Position numbers and translations under genes: made by a program. Shown here piece by piece: positions 59,147-64,000 of a stretch of 64,000 bases of DNA. The stretch is from Helicobacter pylori Shi112 (GTDB lineage: Bacteria; Campylobacterota; Campylobacteria; Campylobacterales; Helicobacteraceae). The stretch spans positions 372,001-436,000 of the forward strand of contig NC_017741.1 of assembly GCF_000277405.1 (NCBI RefSeq), written 5' to 3'. Position 1 is the stretch's first letter. Every line of letters starts with the position of its first letter. The notes below the pieces were generated by a model. The model ran no database searches. It was not told where the DNA came from and saw nothing but the letters and a program-made list of their open reading frames with translations.

Positions 59147-59177
59147 AAAAAACCTTTAAGTAGAATTGATTATTCAC

Positions 59178-59196
59178 AAGCATTTTTCGTTCCTTT
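59178..59196 (-). promoter_or_regulatory. Sigma-54-like promoter for the HP1076-like gene
   Basis: On the minus strand: AAGGAACGAAAAATGCTTG, with GG and GC ten bases apart as needed for RpoN (-24/-12). It lies about 32-50 bases before the ATG at 59146, so the transcript would have a short leader. Confidence 0.55.
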
Positions 59197-59237
59197 TTAT
59201 GAAAACTTTAAAAACATCCTTAAAAAGGTTTTTGGGT

Positions 59238-59243
59238 ATAATT
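59238..59243 (+). promoter_or_regulatory. -10 box for csd4
   Basis: TATAAT 35 bases before the csd4 ATG. Confidence 0.5.
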
Positions 59244-59278
59244 AGCGATCTTTTAGTTTCAAATAGTAGAGAGATTGG

Positions 59279-60595
59279 ATGAAAAAAATATGGCTTTTAG
59301 TGTGGGGCTTGTATTCTTTGGTGTTTGTGCATGCGATAGAAACGATAGAAAAAGTCCCTACAAATGTAGAGGATAAAGACAAAGCCCCCCACTTGTTGCT
59401 TTTAGCAGGGATTCAAGGCGATGAGCCTGGGGGGTTTAATGCGGCTAATTTGTTTTTAATGCACTATAGCGTTTTAAAAGGCTTGGTTGAAGTGGTTCCG
59501 GTATTGAATAAGCCTTCCATGTTGAGAAATCATAGGGGCTTGTATGGGGATATGAACCGCAAATTTGCCGCTTTAGACAAGAATGACCCTGAATACCCCA
59601 CCATCCAAGAAATCAAATCCTTGATCGCAAAGCCCAATATAGATGCCGTCTTGCACTTGCATGATGGCGGTGGGTATTATCGCCCTGTTTATGTTGATGC
59701 GATGCTCAATCCTAAGCGCTGGGGGAATTGCTTTATTATTGATCAAGATGAGATTAAAGGGGCAAAATTCCCTAACTTGCTTGCTTTTGCAAACAATACG
59801 ATTGAGAGCATCAACGCCCATTTATTGCACCCCATTGAAGAGTATCATTTAAAAAACACGCGCACCGCGCAAGGCGATACAGAAATGCAAAAAGCCCTAA
59901 CTTTTTATGCGATCAATCAAAAAAAGAGCGCTTTTGCCAATGAGGCCAGCAAAGAACTCCCTTTAGCATCAAGGGTGTTTTACCATTTGCAAGCCATTGA
60001 GGGCTTACTCAACCAACTCAATATCCCTTTTAAGCGCGATTTTGAGCTTAACCCTAGCAGCGTGCATGCCCTAATCAATGATAAAAGCTTGTGGGCAAAA
60101 ATCAGCTCTCTGCCTAAAATGCCCCTTTTTAACTTGCGCCCCAAACTCAATCATTTCCCCTTACCCTACAACACTAAAATCCCACAAATCCCCATAGAGA
60201 GCAACGCTTACATTGTAGGGCTAGTCAAAAATAAACAAGAAGTGTTTTTAAAATACGGCAACAAGCTCATGACACGATTATCGCCCTTTTATATAGAGTT
60301 TGATCATTCTTTAGAAGAAGTGAAAATGCAAATTGATAATAAGGATCAAATGGTTAAAATAGGGAGCGTGGTTGAAGTGAAAGAGAGTTTTTATATCCAT
60401 GCTATGGACAATATCCGCGCGAATGTGATTGGCTTTAGCGTCTCTAATGAAAGCAAGCCTAACGAAGCGGGTTATACGATTAAATTTAAAGATTTTCAAA
60501 AACGCTTTTCATTAGACAAGCAAGAAAGGATCTATCGCATAGAATTTTATAAAAACAACGCGTTTAGTGGCATGATCTTAGTGAAATTTGTGTAG
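59279..60595 (+). CDS. csd4: Peptidoglycan DL-carboxypeptidase Csd4
   Basis: 438 residues. Signal peptide (WLLVWGLYSLVFVHA), then an M14-like metallocarboxypeptidase domain. The zinc motif is AGIQGDEPGG: Gln46 and Glu49 replace the usual HxxE, with a His in DAVLHLHDGGGYYRP as third ligand. Csd4 trims tripeptides to dipeptides in the cell wall and sets helical cell shape. Two beta-rich C-terminal domains follow. Corresponds to HP1075. Confidence 0.93.
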   Translation: MKKIWLLVWGLYSLVFVHAIETIEKVPTNVEDKDKAPHLLLLAGIQGDEPGGFNAANLFLMHYSVLKGLVEVVPVLNKPSMLRNHRGLYGDMNRKFAALDKNDPEYPTIQEIKSLIAKPNIDAVLHLHDGGGYYRPVYVDAMLNPKRWGNCFIIDQDEIKGAKFPNLLAFANNTIESINAHLLHPIEEYHLKNTRTAQGDTEMQKALTFYAINQKKSAFANEASKELPLASRVFYHLQAIEGLLNQLNIPFKRDFELNPSSVHALINDKSLWAKISSLPKMPLFNLRPKLNHFPLPYNTKIPQIPIESNAYIVGLVKNKQEVFLKYGNKLMTRLSPFYIEFDHSLEEVKMQIDNKDQMVKIGSVVEVKESFYIHAMDNIRANVIGFSVSNESKPNEAGYTIKFKDFQKRFSLDKQERIYRIEFYKNNAFSGMILVKFV

Positions 60596-60607
60596 AATGG
60601 TTAAACC

Positions 60608-60943
60608 TTACCAAAAGAGCATGGATAGCTTATCGTAGCGATTAGACAATGATTTAAAAGATGATGACTCTCGTATTCTTGTCCCTATTGGATACATAAA
60701 GGGCTTATGCTTGGCGATATGAAACCCGATTGATCTATGCATATTGTTTGTTAAAATCTGTGAACTCATTCGTTCGCGATTCAACAGCAATCTATCTCGC
60801 AACTCCCTTTCTTTTATGGGTGGTGTGATTAGCGGCTTGAATAAGCAGATTTGCATGGATAAAAAATTAAAATGAGAAAAGGAAAACGCGATAACTTTTC
60901 TCTTATGGTTATGATAGATCGCAATGGAAGGGCGTAAAAACAC
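60608..60943 (-). CDS. Doubtful hypothetical gene (HP1074-like)
   Basis: 111 codons starting at GTG with no good ribosome site; rich in R, H, S and F, with EREL-RDRLL and RSIGFHIAKHKPFMYPIG. No family recognised. It is the only open frame of size in the gap between csd4 and copP. It may be a real small gene, a remnant or chance. Confidence 0.3.
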   Translation of the reverse strand: MFLRPSIAIYHNHKRKVIAFSFSHFNFLSMQICLFKPLITPPIKERELRDRLLLNRERMSSQILTNNMHRSIGFHIAKHKPFMYPIGTRIRESSSFKSLSNRYDKLSMLFW

Positions 60944-61052
60944 CCAAACAAAGCATTAAAAGACAACGACCCTTTTGAGTGTTGCGGTCTTTAAACTGCT
61001 ATCTTTATATCACACCACCTTTATTATCAATTATTATCACACCACTTCTATA
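60944..61052. other. Spacer downstream of copP with short direct repeats
   Basis: TATCACACCAC occurs at 61008-61018 and 61035-61045, with a partial third copy at 61051 on the edge of copP. No hairpin with a T run is seen on the copP strand. Confidence 0.5.
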
Positions 61053-61253
61053 TCACATTACTTCTTGCCCAGCATCTAATAAGGCTTCTTTAATCAAATC
61101 CTGTGTCGCTGGAGCGTCAAACTCTACAACCACGCTCTTTTTTTCCACGCTCACATCAATAAAGCTCACGCCTTCAATTTCGCCCACAAATTTTTCAATT
61201 TTATCCACGCAATGGTTGCAAGTAATGCTTGGCACTTGAAAAGTTGCTTTCAT
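61053..61253 (-). CDS. copP: Copper-binding chaperone CopP
   Basis: 66 residues, one heavy-metal-associated domain with copper site ITCNHC (Cys12, Cys15). It hands copper to CopA. The start directly follows the copA stop, so the two are cotranscribed. Corresponds to HP1073. Confidence 0.94.
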   Translation of the reverse strand: MKATFQVPSITCNHCVDKIEKFVGEIEGVSFIDVSVEKKSVVVEFDAPATQDLIKEALLDAGQEVM

Positions 61254-63479
61254 TCAATGATCCTTAATTTTAAAATTCCTTAGCCTTTGGGAGTTTAAGA
61301 CCACACTCACAGAGCTTAAACTCATCGCTAAACCCGCAATCGCCGGGCTTAACATGATATTAGCCTTATAAAGAACCCCACAAGCTAAAGGGATAAACAC
61401 GCTATTATAACAAAAAGCCCAAAACAAATTTTCTTTGATATTTTTAATGGTCGCCCGGCTTAATTGGATCGCGCTATAAACCGATTTAATATCGTTATTA
61501 AAGCTCACAATATCCGCTGCTTGCACGCTCACATCGCTCCCCTTAGCCATCACCACCGCCACATCGCTCATCGCAAGACTGGGAGCGTCATTCAAGCCAT
61601 CGCCCACCATCATAACGATCTGCCCTTTTTCTTTAAGCTCTTTAATCTTATTGAGCTTGTCTTGTGGTTTAGCGTTGCTGATATAGCCATCAATCCCTAA
61701 TTCAAGCGCGCATTTTTTGACATTTTCCCTATTGTCCCCACTTAAAAGAAGCGTGTTAATGCCTAATTTTTTGATTTGAGCGATATGCTCTTTCACGCCT
61801 TTTTTGGGCAAATCTTCTAAAACAAACACCCCTAAAAGCTCGTCTTCTTTTTCACTGATCGCTCTGCCCACAAACACTAAAATCCCGTTTTCTTTAATTT
61901 CTAGCGTGTTAATAGGGTTAAAAAACTCGCTGTTGCCTACTTTAATGATCTCTTTAGTGCCTTGATAATCCGTTTTAGCGCTAATGCCAAAACCCGTTTT
62001 CACTTTAACCTCGCTCATTTCTTTTAAGGGAGCGTTATTCTCTTTTGCGTATTCTACAATCCCTTTAGCGATGACATGTTCGCTGCTCTTTTCAATACTG
62101 CCCGCTAAACTCAATAACTCTAATAATTCTATCTTAGAATGAACGCTTTTAACGACAGGCTTGCCGTTAGTGAGCGTGCCGGTTTTATCAAAAACGATCG
62201 TATTGACTAGCCTTGCTTTTTCTAAACTTTTAGCGTCTTTAAAAAATAAGCCTAAAGAACTCGCTTTTTGGTTCGCTACTAAAATACTCATAGGCGTAGC
62301 CAGCCCTAAAGCGCAAGGGCAAGAAATCACTAAAACCGACACAAACACTTCTAAAGCGATTCCAAAATTCCACCAAAAATCAGGCTTAGGCGCGATGATG
62401 AGCCACACCACAAACGCTAAAATAGCGATAGCGATCACGCTTGGCACAAACACGCTTGAAACCTTATCCGCTAAGCGAGAAATCTCTGCCTTTGAGCTTT
62501 GAGCGTTATGGATCATTTCTATGATTTGAGACAAGGTGCTGTTTTTGTTATTTTGCGTGGCTTTCATTAAAAAACTCGTGTGGCTATTGAGTGTCCCTGA
62601 AAAGACTTTATCGCCGACTTTTTTATAAACTGGCAACGCTTCACCGCTTAACATGCTCTCATCTAATTCCCCTTCGCCCTCTATGATTTCGCCATCCACC
62701 GCAATAGCGCTTCCAGGGAGGACTTTCAAAATATCCCCCACCACAATGCTATCCACTAAAACTTCAATCTGTTGGTTATTTTGCATTTTAAGGGCGGTTT
62801 TTGGGGCGTTTTTCATCAAGGCTTGCATAGCGTCTAACGCTTTGTCTTTAGAAACATTTTCAATGCGTTTGCCCACCATCACAAACATTAAAATCACGCA
62901 CACGCTCTCAAAATAATAATGCCCATAAGACCACTGGTTTGTATAAACCAAATACAATGGCCACAGGCTTGAAATTAAGGCAGCGCTTGTGCCTATGGCG
63001 ATAAGGCTACTCATGTTAGGCTGTCTGTGCCATAAGGCTTTAAACCCTTGAATGTAAAAATCCCTCCCCAAATGCATGACAATGAGCGCGCCTATAAGCT
63101 GTAAGCAAGCGTTTAAAAAATTACTATGATTATCAATCGTAAGCAAGCTTTCAGGTAAAAGGCTAGGACTAAGCATCGCCCCCATAGAAAGATACACCAC
63201 AAAAAGCGTGAAAACGACCGCCAACGCTAATTTAACATTAGGGCTGAAAAATCCTTTTTTTTCTTTTGCCAGAGTTTTTTTAGGGCTATAGCCTAGCTTT
63301 TCAATGAGCTTGAAAATTTCGTCTAAATTGGTTTGGTTTTCGTCAAATTCAATATTAGCGCTCTTATTTAAAAGGCTCACTTCTATTTTTTTCACAAAAC
63401 TCTTACGCCCTAAAGAGCGTTCAATCCCACTAGAACACGCCGTGCAAGTCATTCCCTCTATGTAAAAAGATTCTTTCAT
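61254..63479 (-). CDS. copA: Copper-exporting P1B-type ATPase CopA
   Basis: 741 residues: an N-terminal HMA domain (GMTCTACSSG, Cys12 and Cys15), eight predicted helices with the transport motif ISCPCALGLATP, phosphorylation site DKTGTLTNG and hinge MVGDGLNDAPSLA. Pumps Cu(I) out of the cytoplasm. The start overlaps the pssA stop by 4 bases. Corresponds to HP1072. Confidence 0.95.
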   Translation of the reverse strand: MKESFYIEGMTCTACSSGIERSLGRKSFVKKIEVSLLNKSANIEFDENQTNLDEIFKLIEKLGYSPKKTLAKEKKGFFSPNVKLALAVVFTLFVVYLSMGAMLSPSLLPESLLTIDNHSNFLNACLQLIGALIVMHLGRDFYIQGFKALWHRQPNMSSLIAIGTSAALISSLWPLYLVYTNQWSYGHYYFESVCVILMFVMVGKRIENVSKDKALDAMQALMKNAPKTALKMQNNQQIEVLVDSIVVGDILKVLPGSAIAVDGEIIEGEGELDESMLSGEALPVYKKVGDKVFSGTLNSHTSFLMKATQNNKNSTLSQIIEMIHNAQSSKAEISRLADKVSSVFVPSVIAIAILAFVVWLIIAPKPDFWWNFGIALEVFVSVLVISCPCALGLATPMSILVANQKASSLGLFFKDAKSLEKARLVNTIVFDKTGTLTNGKPVVKSVHSKIELLELLSLAGSIEKSSEHVIAKGIVEYAKENNAPLKEMSEVKVKTGFGISAKTDYQGTKEIIKVGNSEFFNPINTLEIKENGILVFVGRAISEKEDELLGVFVLEDLPKKGVKEHIAQIKKLGINTLLLSGDNRENVKKCALELGIDGYISNAKPQDKLNKIKELKEKGQIVMMVGDGLNDAPSLAMSDVAVVMAKGSDVSVQAADIVSFNNDIKSVYSAIQLSRATIKNIKENLFWAFCYNSVFIPLACGVLYKANIMLSPAIAGLAMSLSSVSVVLNSQRLRNFKIKDH

Positions 63480-64000
63480 GTGCTTTTATTTTTATTAAAA
63501 ATAATTTTTACCATTAAAAAGAGCCACCGAATGATGCCATAAATCAAATACAACCCCATAAACACGCTTAAAGTCTCTAAAGGGCGCACAAACACTAACG
63601 ATAAAAAAATCAACACTAAGATGAAAAGCTTGAGATTCCATTTGACTTTTTTAAAATTAGGGTAGCGGATATTGCTCACCATAAGCACCCCCAATAAGGC
63701 AATGAAGCCTAAAAATAACTTTTCTGTATTTCCTTCTAAAAAATGGTATTTGTTATCCAGTAACACGCAAAGCACCACCAATACCGCCGCAGCAGGAATA
63801 GGGATACCGATGAAAGAATAGGGGTCGCTTGTGTTGGTGCTGATATTGAATCGCGCCAATCGTATCGCTCCAAAAATCACAAACAACGCACTCACCGCCA
63901 TGCCTATGCGCCCAAAGTTATACCCCACATAAAAGTAAGTGATTAAGCTTGGGGCCACTCCAAAAGCGACCACATCAGCCAGAGAGTCAAATTCAATGCC
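63476..64000 (-). CDS. pssA: CDP-diacylglycerol-serine O-phosphatidyltransferase, 3' part
   Basis: The gene runs off the right edge; 174 C-terminal residues are seen. The frame stays open to base 64000 (GIEFDSLADVVAFG), which is the end of the CDP-alcohol transferase motif with two of its Asp residues, so the GTG at 63973 is internal. Five further hydrophobic segments follow. Makes phosphatidylserine, precursor of phosphatidylethanolamine, in the inner membrane. Corresponds to HP1071. Confidence 0.9.
   Translation of the reverse strand, partial: GIEFDSLADVVAFGVAPSLITYFYVGYNFGRIGMAVSALFVIFGAIRLARFNISTNTSDPYSFIGIPIPAAAVLVVLCVLLDNKYHFLEGNTEKLFLGFIALLGVLMVSNIRYPNFKKVKWNLKLFILVLIFLSLVFVRPLETLSVFMGLYLIYGIIRWLFLMVKIIFNKNKST

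Noticed and set aside
63476-63973. pssA as a complete 165-residue gene starting at GTG 63973
   Set aside because: The frame stays open to the window edge and the residues there continue the conserved transferase motif, so this is an internal Val codon.

Overview
The window is a piece of a Helicobacter pylori chromosome. The evidence is the low GC content, the near absence of spacers, and a run of genes that are diagnostic for the species: pgdA, hugZ, the poly-E-rich protein, nucT, pseF/pseG/pseH, an hcp-family SLR gene, hofB, nixA, csd4 and copA/copP. Locus numbers such as HP0310 below are recalled from the gene order of strain 26695; they were not looked up. From the HP0306-HP0355 block the order jumps at about 38.3-38.8 kb to the HP1092-HP1071 block, so this strain has a rearranged order relative to 26695, and I believe it is similar to that of J99.

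Layout. 0-3.3 kb: end of hemL, two small membrane proteins, a nitrilase-family amidohydrolase and the peptidoglycan deacetylase pgdA. 3.3-5.2 kb: strain-variable type II restriction-modification (R-M) pair with an intact amino-methyltransferase and a nuclease gene broken by one in-frame stop. 5.2-13.3 kb: CobW-type GTPase, a transporter, an empty spacer where I recall babC in other strains, hugZ, and an HP0322-gmk-tatA-argS run. 13.4-22.8 kb: nucT, an outer membrane protein, flgH plus pseF-pseG-pseH (pseudaminic acid for flagellin glycosylation), lpxK, nadE, tRNA-Arg, ilvC, minD, minE, dprA and ruvX. 22.8-24.9 kb: a decayed Sel1-repeat gene with a G12 tract and a small cluster of unknown genes, the last cut off against rluD. 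24.7-28.8 kb: rluD-like, recJ and pyrG. 29-37 kb: degenerate PAP2-like protein, then fliF-fliG-fliH-dxs-lepA.

36.9-38.8 kb: m5C methyltransferase and a small PD-(D/E)xK nuclease, followed by gene debris, sitting at the rearrangement junction. 38.8-50 kb: FlgG-type rod protein, kgtP, a frameshifted ftsK, an AddB-like nuclease, tkt, ribF, tlyA, a lipoprotein and pyrB. 51-57.6 kb: hofB, msbA, an HpaA-like lipoprotein, a membrane-anchored Mrr-type nuclease, and a translationally overlapping AAA ATPase plus TOPRIM/DUF3226 pair that looks like a phage-defence module. 57.6-64 kb: nixA with a recognisable NikR operator, a flagellar co-chaperone gene with a sigma-54-like promoter, csd4, copP-copA and the start of pssA.

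Functional themes are cell envelope shape and host evasion (pgdA, csd4, lpxK, hofB), motility (flgH, pse genes, fliFGH, flgG-type, HP1076), metal handling (nixA, copA/copP, hugZ) and DNA uptake, recombination and restriction (nucT, dprA, ruvX, recJ, AddB-like, two R-M pairs, Mrr, AAA-TOPRIM). The most notable items are the AAA-TOPRIM pair, the tRNA-Arg with an apparent A19-U56 elbow pair, the two-base frameshift in ftsK, and several genes caught while decaying (R of the first R-M pair, the hcp-like gene, the debris at 38.4 kb).
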